The notes beneath the pieces were generated by a model. The model had not been told where the DNA came from. It did not search any database and was given only the letters and a program-made list of their open reading frames with translations. This document shows positions 1 through 6,976 of a stretch of 12,873 nt of DNA, piece by piece (within the stretch, counting starts at the first letter, position 1; the number at the start of each line of letters is the position of its first letter). Made by a program: the position numbers and the translations under genes. Source of the DNA: CAIYPG01 sp903864555 (lineage in GTDB: Bacteria > Pseudomonadota > Gammaproteobacteria > Burkholderiales > SG8-39); the NCBI GenBank assembly GCA_947474715.1, contig CANJJT010000117.1:1-12873 (forward strand). The letters run 5' to 3'.

Positions 1-1
1 C

Positions 2-85
2 TACCGACAGCGCGTCATGCACCACCTCACCAAGCGTGCCGAAAAGCTTGGCATGCAACTCGTCCCGATTCCTCAAGCCGCATAA
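2..85 (+). pseudogene. C-terminal end of a probable transposase (IS remnant, 5' end outside window)
   Basis: An open frame enters from the left edge and stops at TAA 83-85, giving 27 residues that end in LVPIPQAA. The visible peptide is short, basic and rich in His/Arg/Lys (for example HHLTKRAEKLGMQLVP), like the C-termini of several DDE transposases. The family cannot be fixed from so little. The main support is context: directly downstream an amidohydrolase gene starts in mid-domain, as expected if an insertion sequence had removed or displaced its 5' half. The IS right end should lie between about 86 and 126, but I could not identify its terminal repeat without the left end. It could instead be the tail of another truncated gene. 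Confidence 0.45.
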
Positions 86-114
86 AATTACGCCGCTATT
101 CAATGTGATAGATT

Positions 115-816
115 GTGTTTCTTAAGAGGCTGCACACGCACCTGGCCGAAACCCTGGACGAGCAACGCTATTGCATGGAGACATTCGGCCAGGGGCCGCT
201 CGACTATGCCGCGTCACTGGAATGGACCGGCCCGGACGTGTGGTTTGCCCACATGGTTCATCCTTCAGCCGCCGACATCCGCACCCTGGCGGCCTGCGGT
301 TGTGGCGTCTGCCACTGTCCCAGCAGCAACATGATCCTGGCCTCGGGCATCGCGCCAATACGTGACATGCTGGACCAGGGGGTGGCGGTCGGCCTGGGCG
401 TGGATGGCTCTGCCAGCAACGACGGTAACCACATGCTGGGCGAAGTGCGCCAGGCCATGCTGCTGCAGCGGGTGGGCTGGCCCGGATTCGAATCCTCCGC
501 CGGGCGCCTGTCGGCGCGGGCCGCGCTGGAACTGGGCACTCTCGGCGGCGCCCGCATACTCGGACGCGACGATATCGGCAGCATCGCCCCGGGGATGTGC
601 GCCGATCTGGTGGCCTTTCGCGTCGACGGCATCGAGCATGCCGGCGCCCAGTCCGATCCGCTGGCGGCCCTGCTCACCTGCTCCCCGGTACGGGCCTGGC
701 TGTCCATGATCAATGGCCGCTTCGTGGTCGAGGATGGCCGGCTGAACCATGTGGATCTGCCGGCACTGGTGGCCCGACACAACAGCATCAGCCGCCGGCT
801 GGTGAATGGCGAATAA
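115..816 (+). pseudogene. 8-oxoguanine deaminase / AtzB-type amidohydrolase, C-terminal half only
   Basis: This is the C-terminal 233 residues of a roughly 450-residue amidohydrolase-superfamily deaminase that acts on purine or s-triazine rings (8-oxoguanine deaminase, hydroxyatrazine hydrolase AtzB relatives). It keeps the strand-5 metal His and Glu in HTHLAET (about residues 7-13 from GTG 115), the strand-6 His in WFAHMVH (about 46) and the strand-8 Asp in GVDGSASND (about 97). The GVDGSASND form is typical of 8-oxoguanine deaminases. The N-terminal third with the essential HxH zinc pair is missing, so the product should be inactive. The GTG at 115 is only the first in-frame start after the IS-like junction; true homology begins near LHTHLAE (about 130). 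The intact deaminase starts 24 bp after the stop codon, so the two were probably one operon. Alternative: an AtzB-like triazine hydrolase rather than a guanine-type enzyme. Confidence 0.8.
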
Positions 817-840
817 CCTGTGAGTGAAAGGAGCTGCAGC

Positions 841-1326
841 ATGAGCCACCCCGGTCAAGCAACCGAAGACGACCTGCGCTGGCTGCGCGCCGCCATCGAC
901 CTGTCCCGGCAATCACGCGACGCCGGTCACCATCCCTTTGCGGCGCTGGTGGTCGATGGCGGTGGGCATGTGCTCGCCCAGGGCATGAATGCCTCGGCAG
1001 GTGATTGTACGGCCCACGCCGAGATGAATGCCGTGCGTGCCGCCTGGGCCGCGCGACCCGCCCATGGCCTGGCCCAGGCCACGCTGTATTCCAGCGCCGA
1101 GCCCTGTGCCATGTGCGCCGGCGGGATCTACTGGTCCGGCATCGGACGGGTGGTGTATGCGCTGTCCGAGACCAGCCTGCTCGGGCTTACGGGCAAGCAT
1201 CCGGAGAACCCGACACTGTCCCTGCCCTGCCGCGAAGTCTTCGCCGCCGGCCAGCGCCCCGTGTCCGTGTGCGGCCCCCTGCTGGAGGATGAGGCGATGG
1301 CCGCGCATGCCGGCTTCTGGCGCTGA
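841..1326 (+). CDS. Zinc-dependent nucleobase deaminase (guanine/cytosine deaminase-like, CDA fold)
   Basis: A 161-residue cytosolic protein of the CMP/dCMP deaminase fold. The zinc site is visible as TAHAEMNAV (H59 ligand, E61 proton shuttle) and PCAMCAGGIYW (C89 and C92 ligands). IYWSGIGRVVYAL after the second Cys resembles GuaD-type guanine deaminases and related nucleobase deaminases more than TadA, but substrate cannot be read reliably. ATG 841 is chosen because AAGGAG at 828-833 lies 7 nt upstream; an upstream in-frame GTG at 820 has no such site. It follows the broken 8-oxoguanine deaminase by 24 bp, so both probably belonged to a purine-base deamination operon. Expression may now depend on read-through from the IS side, since the original upstream region is gone. 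Family call is firm, guanine as substrate is inference. Confidence 0.85.
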   Translation: MSHPGQATEDDLRWLRAAIDLSRQSRDAGHHPFAALVVDGGGHVLAQGMNASAGDCTAHAEMNAVRAAWAARPAHGLAQATLYSSAEPCAMCAGGIYWSGIGRVVYALSETSLLGLTGKHPENPTLSLPCREVFAAGQRPVSVCGPLLEDEAMAAHAGFWR

Positions 1327-1684
1327 GGAGAGCGGCAAGGACATCCCTTGAATGAGGCTACCAGCCCCGCACGCTCAAGAACCTGTACCTGTACCTGTAC
1401 CTGTACCTGTACCTGTACCTGTCCCCGTGCCGATGCCCGCTACCTTGCAAGCTGGCGACCTTGTGCCTCGAATTGGTGCCACCCCGCATCAAAACGGGCA
1501 ATGATGGCTTGGCCCGTGGCCCATCGCCCTGTCGTTCCGCCTGCCTTATCGCTTTCCACCGGCATCCCGCCTCGCCTATTGCCCCTGTCGGAGTCAGTGT
1601 CTTTGGTACATCCCTTGCTTTGTCCTGAACACAACTCATACACCGCAGCTGCCGCAGACGCCCTGTGCCACGCGACTGGAAGCC
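1327..1684. other. Intergenic region with microsatellite, upstream of ppc
   Basis: This 358-bp stretch between the deaminase and ppc holds the hexamer array at 1381-1422 and no convincing gene. An open frame from 1348 runs through the array into ppc, but it has low-complexity Thr-Cys repeats, no ribosome site and no family resemblance. A weak CCCG/CGGG hairpin lies near 1484. The last 100 bp should contain the ppc promoter, since an upstream transcript would have to cross the whole gap. I see TTGCTT at 1615-1620 with a poor -10-like ATACAC 17 nt further on, too weak to call. Confidence 0.6.
1381..1422. repeat. Perfect hexanucleotide microsatellite (ACCTGT)7
   Basis: Seven exact head-to-tail copies of ACCTGT, 42 bp, with no interruption. 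It starts 55 bp after the deaminase stop codon and ends 262 bp before the ppc start. Exact hexamer arrays mutate by slipped-strand mispairing, so copy number probably varies between isolates. A hexamer cannot shift a reading frame; any effect would be on spacing or DNA shape. There are no spacers, so it is not a CRISPR array. Confidence 0.95.
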
Positions 1685-4480
1685 ATGCCCCCCACCCGAA
1701 AACCACGCAAGCCCGGAAACGCCCCCTCCGGCACCGAAGATGCACTGATGACGGACATCCGCTTCCTGGGACGCATCCTCGGTGACGTGATCCGCGAACA
1801 GGAAGGACGCGAGGCCTTCGAACTGATCGAGCGGGTGCGCCAGTTGTCGGTGGCCTACCGGCTCAAGCGCGATGCTGTGGCCGGCAAGACGCTGGACCGG
1901 CTGCTGAAGACCATCACCGTGGACCAGACCGTCTCGGTGGTGCGCGCCTTCAGTTACTTCTCGCACCTGGCCAACATCGCCGAGGACTGCCACCATGTGC
2001 GCGTGCGCGAGGCGCACGAACGCCGCGGCAACCATCAGGAAGGGTCGCTCGCTGTCGCCTTCGAACGGCTGGCCGCCGCCGACATCCGCGCAGCCGACAT
2101 TGCCCGGACCCTGCGCGGCGCCTATATCTCGCCGGTCCTCACCGCCCACCCGACCGAGGTGCAGCGCAAGAGCATCCTCGATGCGGAGCGGGCCATCGCC
2201 GAGCTGATCGGCCAGCGCGACCTGAACCCCACGGAGCGCGAGCGCCGCGCCAACGAATCGCTGCTGCGCGCGCGCGTCACGCAGCTCTGGCAGACGCGCA
2301 TGCTGCGCCACACGAAGCTGAATGTCGCCGATGAAATCGAGAATGCCCTCAGCTACTACCGCAGCACCTTCCTGAGGCAGATTCCCCAGCTCTATGCGCT
2401 AATCGAGGAAGCCCTGCCCGGGCACGACATCGGCAACTTCTTCCGCATGGGCAACTGGATAGGCGGCGACCGTGACGGCAATCCGAATGTCACGGCGGAC
2501 ACCTTGCAAACAGCCTTGCGCAGCCAGAGCGAGACGGTGCTGCGCTTCTACCTCACCGAGATCCACGCGCTGGGCGGCGAATTGTCCATCTCGGCATTGC
2601 TGGTGCCGGTGACCACGGCCATGGACGCGCTGTGCGACAGCTCCCCGGACCGCGACGAGCACCGCCGGGATGAGCCCTATCGTCGCGCGCTGATCGGCAT
2701 CTACTCACGCCTGGCCGCCACGCTGCAGGCACTCACCGGTGCAGAAGCCGCGAGGCACGCGGTCGCACCGCAGAACCCCTACCCCGATGCCGATGCCCTT
2801 CTGGCCGACCTCAGGGTGATCGCCGCATCGCTGGCCGCCCATCATGCCCAGGCGCTGATCGCGCCCCGGCTGGCGCCGCTGATCCGCGCCGTGCAGGTGT
2901 TCGGCTTCCATCTGGCCACGGTCGACCTGCGCCAGAGTTCGGACAAGCACGAAGCGGTGGTGGCCGAACTGCTGGCGACCGCGCGCATCGAGAAGGATTA
3001 CAGCGCCCTGCCGGAAGATGAGCGCCGGACGTTGCTGGTCAGCCTGCTGCAGGATGCCCGCCCCTTGCGCGTGCGCGGGGCCACCTATTCAGCGCACAGC
3101 CTGGGGGAGATGGCGATTTTCGACCTGGCCGGCGAGCTGCTGTGCCGCTACGGTCGTGCCGCGCTGCGCCACTACATCATCTCCCACTCGGAGGACGTGA
3201 GCGACCTGCTCGAGGTGCTGCTGCTGCAGAAAGAGGCCGGGTTGATGCGCGGCACGCTCGACGACGGCGCCACCTGCGACCTGATCGTGGTGCCGCTGTT
3301 CGAGACCATCGGCGACCTGCGCAATGCCGCGCGCATCATGCAGGCCTTCTACGCCATTCCCGGTGTGCAGGAGATGGTGGTGCGCTCTGGCGCTGAGCAG
3401 GAAATCATGCTCGGCTACAGCGACAGCAACAAGGACGGCGGATTCTTCACCAGCAACTGGGAGCTGTACCGGGCAGAAACAGCGCTGGTACGGATCTTCG
3501 ATGAACTGCGTGAGAGGCACGGCATCACGCTGCGGCTGTTTCATGGCCGCGGCGGCACGGTCGGGCGCGGTGGTGGCCCCAGTTACCAGGCCATCCTGGC
3601 GCAGCCACCGGGCACAGTGAATGGCCAGATCAGGCTGACCGAGCAGGGCGAGGTGATTGCCTCGAAGTACGCCAATCCCGAGATCGGCCTGCGCAACCTG
3701 GAAACACTGGTCGCCACGACACTCGAGGCGACGCTGCTGCACCCGACCCGCGGCGCGCCAGCCGCCTTTCTGGAGGCTGCACAGTCGCTGTCGGATGCCA
3801 GCATGGCCGCCTATCGCAAGCTAGTCTATGAAACGCCGGGCTTCACCGATTACTTCTTCGACACCACACCCATCCGCGAGATTGCCGAGCTGAACATCGG
3901 CTCGCGACCGGCGGCGCGCAAGGCCACGCGCGCCATCGAAGACCTGCGCGCCATCCCCTGGGGCTTCAGCTGGGGCCAGTGCCGGGTGGTGCTGCCGGGC
4001 TGGTTCGGCTTTGGCTCGGCCGTCACGGATTTCCTCGGGACGAAAGGCGCGGAACGTGACGGGCGGTTGCTGCTGTTGCAGCGCATGTACCGGCTGTGGC
4101 CATTCTTTCGCACCATCCTGTCCAACCTTGACATGGTGCTCGCCAAGAGCGATCTGGGCATTGCCGCGCGCTACCTGGAGCTCAGCACCGATCGCCGCAC
4201 CAGCCGGCGCATTTTCACGAGCATCCAGGCCGAATGGCGTGACACTGTGGAGGCACTGTCGGCCATCACGGGCGAACAGCAGCGGCTGGCATCGAATCCG
4301 GCGCTGGCCCGCTCGATCGCCCACCGCTTCCCCTATCTCGATCCGCTCAATCACCTGCAGGTCGAACTGATGCGACGCCACCGGCTGCGCCGGCCGGGCG
4401 AAGCGGATAACGAACGGGAGCGGCGCGGCATCCATCTGTCCATCAACGGCGTGGCCGCCGGTCTGCGCAATACCGGCTGA
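1685..4480 (+). CDS. ppc: Phosphoenolpyruvate carboxylase
   Basis: Catalyses PEP + bicarbonate to oxaloacetate + phosphate, the anaplerotic supply of the TCA cycle, in the cytosol. The 931-residue protein is a little longer than E. coli Ppc (883) and appears complete. The catalytic His lies in TAHPTEVQRKS (H155). The second signature is GYSDSNKDGG (K583), followed by the glycine-rich FHGRGGTVGRGGG loop (residues 619-631). The chain ends in the conserved RNTG; its Asn (N929) corresponds to the E. coli residue that binds the inhibitor aspartate, so aspartate inhibition is likely retained. ATG 1685 has GGAAG close upstream; the alternative ATG 1748 (MTDIRFLGRIL) would shorten the N-terminus by 21 residues and cannot be excluded. 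The phosphofructokinase gene follows after 34 bp, suggesting cotranscription of two PEP-node/glycolytic genes. Confidence 0.97.
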   Translation: MPPTRKPRKPGNAPSGTEDALMTDIRFLGRILGDVIREQEGREAFELIERVRQLSVAYRLKRDAVAGKTLDRLLKTITVDQTVSVVRAFSYFSHLANIAEDCHHVRVREAHERRGNHQEGSLAVAFERLAAADIRAADIARTLRGAYISPVLTAHPTEVQRKSILDAERAIAELIGQRDLNPTERERRANESLLRARVTQLWQTRMLRHTKLNVADEIENALSYYRSTFLRQIPQLYALIEEALPGHDIGNFFRMGNWIGGDRDGNPNVTADTLQTALRSQSETVLRFYLTEIHALGGELSISALLVPVTTAMDALCDSSPDRDEHRRDEPYRRALIGIYSRLAATLQALTGAEAARHAVAPQNPYPDADALLADLRVIAASLAAHHAQALIAPRLAPLIRAVQVFGFHLATVDLRQSSDKHEAVVAELLATARIEKDYSALPEDERRTLLVSLLQDARPLRVRGATYSAHSLGEMAIFDLAGELLCRYGRAALRHYIISHSEDVSDLLEVLLLQKEAGLMRGTLDDGATCDLIVVPLFETIGDLRNAARIMQAFYAIPGVQEMVVRSGAEQEIMLGYSDSNKDGGFFTSNWELYRAETALVRIFDELRERHGITLRLFHGRGGTVGRGGGPSYQAILAQPPGTVNGQIRLTEQGEVIASKYANPEIGLRNLETLVATTLEATLLHPTRGAPAAFLEAAQSLSDASMAAYRKLVYETPGFTDYFFDTTPIREIAELNIGSRPAARKATRAIEDLRAIPWGFSWGQCRVVLPGWFGFGSAVTDFLGTKGAERDGRLLLLQRMYRLWPFFRTILSNLDMVLAKSDLGIAARYLELSTDRRTSRRIFTSIQAEWRDTVEALSAITGEQQRLASNPALARSIAHRFPYLDPLNHLQVELMRRHRLRRPGEADNERERRGIHLSINGVAAGLRNTG

Positions 4481-4514
4481 ACGCCTGGATTCATGAAAAT
4501 GGGATGGACAGGAT

Positions 4515-5900
4515 ATGGCACAGGCTGACCCCGAGAACGAAGGCACCGGCCGCGTCACCGCGGAAGACCTGGTGATCGACGTACTGGGCCGCTGCCTGCT
4601 GCCCTCCCCGGTTGCGCATCACCTGGGCGAGCGCGGCGTGCAGTTCGTCGGTGAGGCCGACAAGGTGCTGCTCGACAATTCGCTCTCCGGTCTGGGCGGC
4701 ACCGGTGCTGCCAAAGTGGACCTGGCACTGCAGCCGGCCTTCGAACTGGCCGGCCCCCGCAACAAGATCTTCTTCGATCCGCGCACCGTGCGCTGCGGCA
4801 TCGTCACCTGCGGCGGACTGGCGCCGGGCCTGAACAACGTGGTGCGTGGCATCGTGCTGGAACTCTGGACCGGCTACGGTGTGCGCCAGATCGTCGGTTT
4901 CCGCTATGGCTACGAAGGACTCATCGCGCGCCACCAGCATCTGCCACTGGCCCTAACTCCCGATTCCGTGGCGCACATCCACCACGAAGGCGGCACGGTC
5001 CTCGGCACCTCCCGGGGTTCGCAGGATCCTTCGGAGCTGGTCGACAACCTGGAAGCCAACGGCATCGGCATCCTGTTCGTGATCGGCGGTGACGGCAGCA
5101 TGAACGGGGCGATGCGCGTCTGCAGAGAGATCGGCAAGCGCGGCCTGAAGATCGCCGTGGTGGGGGTGCCCAAGACCATCGACAATGATGTGCCCTTCAT
5201 CGACCGCAGCTTCGGCTTCGTCAGCGCCTATTCGGCCGCTGTGGACGTGATCCGCAGTGCACGCATCGAGGCCATCGCCGCGCGCGACGGCATCGGGCTG
5301 GTGAAGGTGATGGGACGCCATTCCGGCTTTCTCGCCTGCCAGGCGGCACTGGCTTCGACCGAAGCCGACCTGGTGCTGATCCCGGAGGCGCCCATCTCAC
5401 TGGAGGGTGATGCGGGCGTGTTCGCGTACATTGAACGCGTGCTGGCGCGCAAGGGCCATGCCGTGATCGTGGTGGCCGAGGGCGCCGCCCAGGAACTGAT
5501 GGCTGACCAGTCGCTGGCCGAATCGCATGACAAGAGCGGCAATGCCAGGCTCAAGGACGTGGGCATTTTCCTGCGCGACTGCATCGTGGCGCATTTTCGC
5601 GGCCGCAAGCGCGAGACCACGGTGAAGTACATCGACCCGAGCTATGCCATCCGCAGCATCCCGGCCTGCCCTTCGGACAGCGTCTATTGCTGGAACATGG
5701 CCCGCAATGCCGTGCATGCGGCGATGGCCGGCAACACGGCCATGCTGATCGGGCGCTGGCATGGCCGCTTCGTGCATGTGCCCATGGCCCTGGCCGTGCG
5801 CAAGAGCCGCAAGGTGGATACCGACGGCGACCTGTGGATGTCGGTGATCGAATCCACGGGGCAGCCACGCAGCCTGGGGCATGACCAGCCGGGCCACTGA
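4515..5900 (+). CDS. 6-phosphofructokinase, plant-type (predicted ATP-dependent)
   Basis: Phosphorylates fructose 6-phosphate to the 1,6-bisphosphate in glycolysis. At 461 residues it is much longer than E. coli PfkA (320), with an N-terminal extension of about 90 residues. The catalytic core begins at VRCGIVTCGGLAPGLNNVVR (92-111), a form shared with plant ATP-PFKs and long bacterial homologues. Further motifs are GGDGS (191-195), PKTIDND (219-225, catalytic Asp and sugar-phosphate loop), MGRHSG (266-271) and LIPE (288-291). The phosphoryl donor is predicted from two residues: Gly in GGDG(S) favours ATP, where PPi enzymes have GGDD; Lys in PKTIDND occurs in PPi enzymes but also in plant ATP-PFKs. 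I therefore favour ATP, with PPi not excluded. It sits 34 bp after ppc, presumably in one operon. ATG 4515 follows a purine-rich GGACAGGA stretch. Confidence 0.88.
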   Translation: MAQADPENEGTGRVTAEDLVIDVLGRCLLPSPVAHHLGERGVQFVGEADKVLLDNSLSGLGGTGAAKVDLALQPAFELAGPRNKIFFDPRTVRCGIVTCGGLAPGLNNVVRGIVLELWTGYGVRQIVGFRYGYEGLIARHQHLPLALTPDSVAHIHHEGGTVLGTSRGSQDPSELVDNLEANGIGILFVIGGDGSMNGAMRVCREIGKRGLKIAVVGVPKTIDNDVPFIDRSFGFVSAYSAAVDVIRSARIEAIAARDGIGLVKVMGRHSGFLACQAALASTEADLVLIPEAPISLEGDAGVFAYIERVLARKGHAVIVVAEGAAQELMADQSLAESHDKSGNARLKDVGIFLRDCIVAHFRGRKRETTVKYIDPSYAIRSIPACPSDSVYCWNMARNAVHAAMAGNTAMLIGRWHGRFVHVPMALAVRKSRKVDTDGDLWMSVIESTGQPRSLGHDQPGH

Positions 5901-5973
5901 ACAAGGTTTCCTACGGCGCCCCCCAGCATGCAGGCAAGCGACAGACTTCCAGTGAAGAAAGGGAGTACAGACC

Positions 5974-6442
5974 ATGAGCATGACACCACGGCAGATCGAG
6001 CTGGTCCAGGCGAGTTTTCGCACCGTACAACCCATGGCTGCCACCGCGGCCGAGATCTTCTACAAGCGGCTGTTCGAGGTCGCTCCCGCCACGCGATCCC
6101 TGTTCAAGAACGACATGAAGACCCAGGGCCAGAAGCTGATGCAGGTGCGAGGGTCTGTTGGCATTCACCGCGCGAAGTGCTGAATATCAATAGACCCTAC
6201 CCATCGCCGTGGGTAGCCTGTCCCACCTGGTCACCCTGGTCCCCATCGTCCAGCAACTGGGCGTTCGCCATGGCGGCTATGGCGTCAAGGCCGAAGACTA
6301 TGACTCGGTGCGGCAGGCGCTGATGTGGACCCTGGCGCTGGTGCTGCAGGACGCCTGGACCGATGAACTCAGCTCCGCCTGGAACACCGCCTACGCCATG
6401 CTGGCCGGGGTGATGAAAGAGGCGTCGAGCGGCGTGCCGTAG
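5974..6442 (+). pseudogene. Single-domain haemoglobin gene disrupted by a 47-bp insertion
   Basis: The first part (5974 to about 6148) encodes a normal globin A-E region: MTPRQIELVQASF, FYKRLFE, the CD1 Phe in SLFKND, and QGQKLMQ on helix E with the candidate distal Gln. It then runs into foreign sequence and stops at TGA 6181-6183. The rest (from about 6203) carries IAVGSLSHLVTLVP, the proximal His in GVRHGGYGV, and ends MLAGVMKEASSG. Removing 49 bp at the insertion joins the parts in frame as 139 residues, the normal size of Vitreoscilla-type globins. GGGAG precedes ATG 5974, so expression signals remain. The GTG at 6209 could start only a fragment without the distal pocket. Family role: O2/NO binding in the cytosol. 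It is probably inactive now. Confidence 0.85.
6151..6197. mobile_element. 47-bp MITE-like element / fused IS ends with terminal inverted repeats
   Basis: The insert in the globin gene begins GGGTCTGTTGGCATTCA and its other end, read on the minus strand, is GGGTCTATTGATATTCA: 14 of 17 positions match, forming terminal inverted repeats that nearly meet in the middle. The flanks are GA on the left and TA on the right. If a TA target had been duplicated and one copy mutated, the total gain would be 49 bp, exactly what is needed to restore the globin frame. That pattern would fit a TA-targeting (IS630/mariner-like) element or an internally deleted IS, but the family is inference. No coding capacity. 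Confidence 0.7.
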
Positions 6443-6483
6443 ATCGAAGGGAAAACTTCTTCGTCGAATGCCAGGGAAAAGGT

Positions 6484-6624
6484 GGCAGCGAGCTTGGTAG
6501 GCTTGGCGAGGTTTACCCCCCTTGTCAAAGGTTCTTAGCTGATTTCCGGGGATTGCGAGGTTTACCCCCTTGTCAAAGGGGGCCGACTCGTGAGCGCAGC
6601 GAACGAGCGGGGGGATTTTCTACC
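6484..6624 (-). repeat. Left arm of large inverted repeat (units A and B)
   Basis: Read on the minus strand this arm matches the right arm at 6756-6898 in the same unit order. The outer part (unit A, about 6484-6556) matches 6826-6898 with scattered differences, including AATCCCCGGAAAT, ACCTTTGACAAGGGGG and the end AGCTCGCTGCC. The inner part (unit B, about 6555-6624) contains the CCCCCTT-GTCA-AAGGGGG stem-loop at 6565-6582 and the adjacent CTCGT/ACGAG hairpin at 6587-6607, then GGGGGGATTTTC. Confidence 0.85.
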
Positions 6625-6664
6625 GCGACGCTTGAATGGCACCAGTCGCTATCAGGCAGATGCC

Positions 6665-6760
6665 ATGGATGTCTTTGGGTGCCCTGCCTGCAAAGCGACC
6701 ATCAGGATCAGGACTCGCAGCACGGCCTGTCAAACGCACGCAGATCCGCTTGCCTGGTGA
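6665..6760 (+). other. 31-codon Cys-containing ORF in the repeat spacer (possible zinc-finger remnant)
   Basis: The ORF starts at ATG 6665 and reads MDVFGCPACKATIRIRT, with a further Cys in TACQTH, before TGA 6758-6760. CPxC followed by a basic Ile/Arg stretch recalls the first half of Ogr/Delta-type phage zinc fingers (CPxC...xRTSRxxS). It is much too short for a complete domain, has no clear ribosome site, and occupies almost exactly the spacer between the two repeat arms. It may be a gene remnant or chance. Confidence 0.2.
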
Positions 6761-6898
6761 AAATCCCCCCGCTGGCCTGCGGCCAGTCGGCCCCCTTTGA
6801 CAAGGGGGTTAACCCAGGCCTGCGCCAATGCAATTCCCGGAAATTGACGAAAAACCTTTGACAAGGGGGTAAACCCCGGGCCTGCCAAGCTTGCTGCC
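6756..6898 (+). repeat. Right arm of large inverted repeat (units C and D)
   Basis: Unit C (about 6756-6825) starts GGTGAAAATCCCCCC, then a perfect CTGGCC-TGC-GGCCAG hairpin (6772-6786), then TCGG and the CCCCCTT-TGAC-AAGGGGG stem-loop (6791-6808). Unit D (about 6826-6898) repeats CCTTTGACAAGGGGG at 6855-6869 and ends GCCAAGCTTGCTGCC. C and D share their cores as direct repeats 61 bp apart. The hairpin of unit C differs in sequence from its counterpart in unit B while the flanks are conserved. Confidence 0.85.
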
Positions 6899-6935
6899 AA
6901 TGCCATCCCCGGAAATTGACGAAGAACCTCTGACA
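6896..6935 (+). repeat. Partial third direct copy of the repeat unit (E)
   Basis: CCAATGCCATCCCCGGAAAT followed by TGACGAAGAACCTCTGACA parallels the unit D segment starting near 6824, but the copy ends after CTCTGACA where the others continue into the G-run. It abuts the end of the permease gene (stop at 6977). No counterpart exists on the left side, so the palindrome is asymmetric. Confidence 0.75.
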
Positions 6936-6976
6936 CCGGGACATAACTTGCTGCCTCTGATCACCCGCTCAGGCAC

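Larger units (their letters stand above)
6443..6976. other. Repeat-rich convergent intergenic region
   Basis: This gap of 534 bp lies between the 3' ends of the globin pseudogene (+) and the permease gene (-). Most of it is a palindromic array of repeat units, described separately, around a central spacer of about 130 bp. The hairpins with CCCCCTT/AAGGGGG stems could help end transcription from both sides, but none is followed by a clear T-run, so I do not call intrinsic terminators. Apart from a 31-codon Cys-containing ORF at 6665-6760, no gene is credible here. Confidence 0.75.

Noticed and set aside
1381..1422. Possible CRISPR array
   Set aside because: The hexamers are contiguous with no spacers; the repeat cluster at 6484-6935 also lacks regular unique spacers.
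1348..1785. 145-codon + strand ORF with a Thr-Cys repeat (from the hexamer array)
   Set aside because: It runs from the microsatellite into the ppc coding region in another frame, has no ribosome site, and its low complexity is explained by the repeat.
1358..2311. 317-codon - strand ORF ending in an Arg-Tyr repeat
   Set aside because: Mostly antisense to the start of ppc; the rest is the hexamer array read backwards.
5397..6044. 215-codon - strand ORF over the end of the phosphofructokinase gene
   Set aside because: Antisense shadow of a well-supported gene, no ribosome site or domain.
6209..6442. Independent small gene starting at GTG 6209
   Set aside because: It is the C-terminal half of the globin, with the proximal His but no distal pocket, and matches in frame once the 49-bp gain is removed.
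6565..6808. Intrinsic terminators at the CCCCCTT/AAGGGGG stem-loops
   Set aside because: Stems are good but no T-run follows in either orientation, and they belong to a repeated element.
6553..6861. 102-codon + strand ORF across the repeat arms
   Set aside because: Its sequence is the translation of inverted repeats and changes with each unit; no family resemblance.
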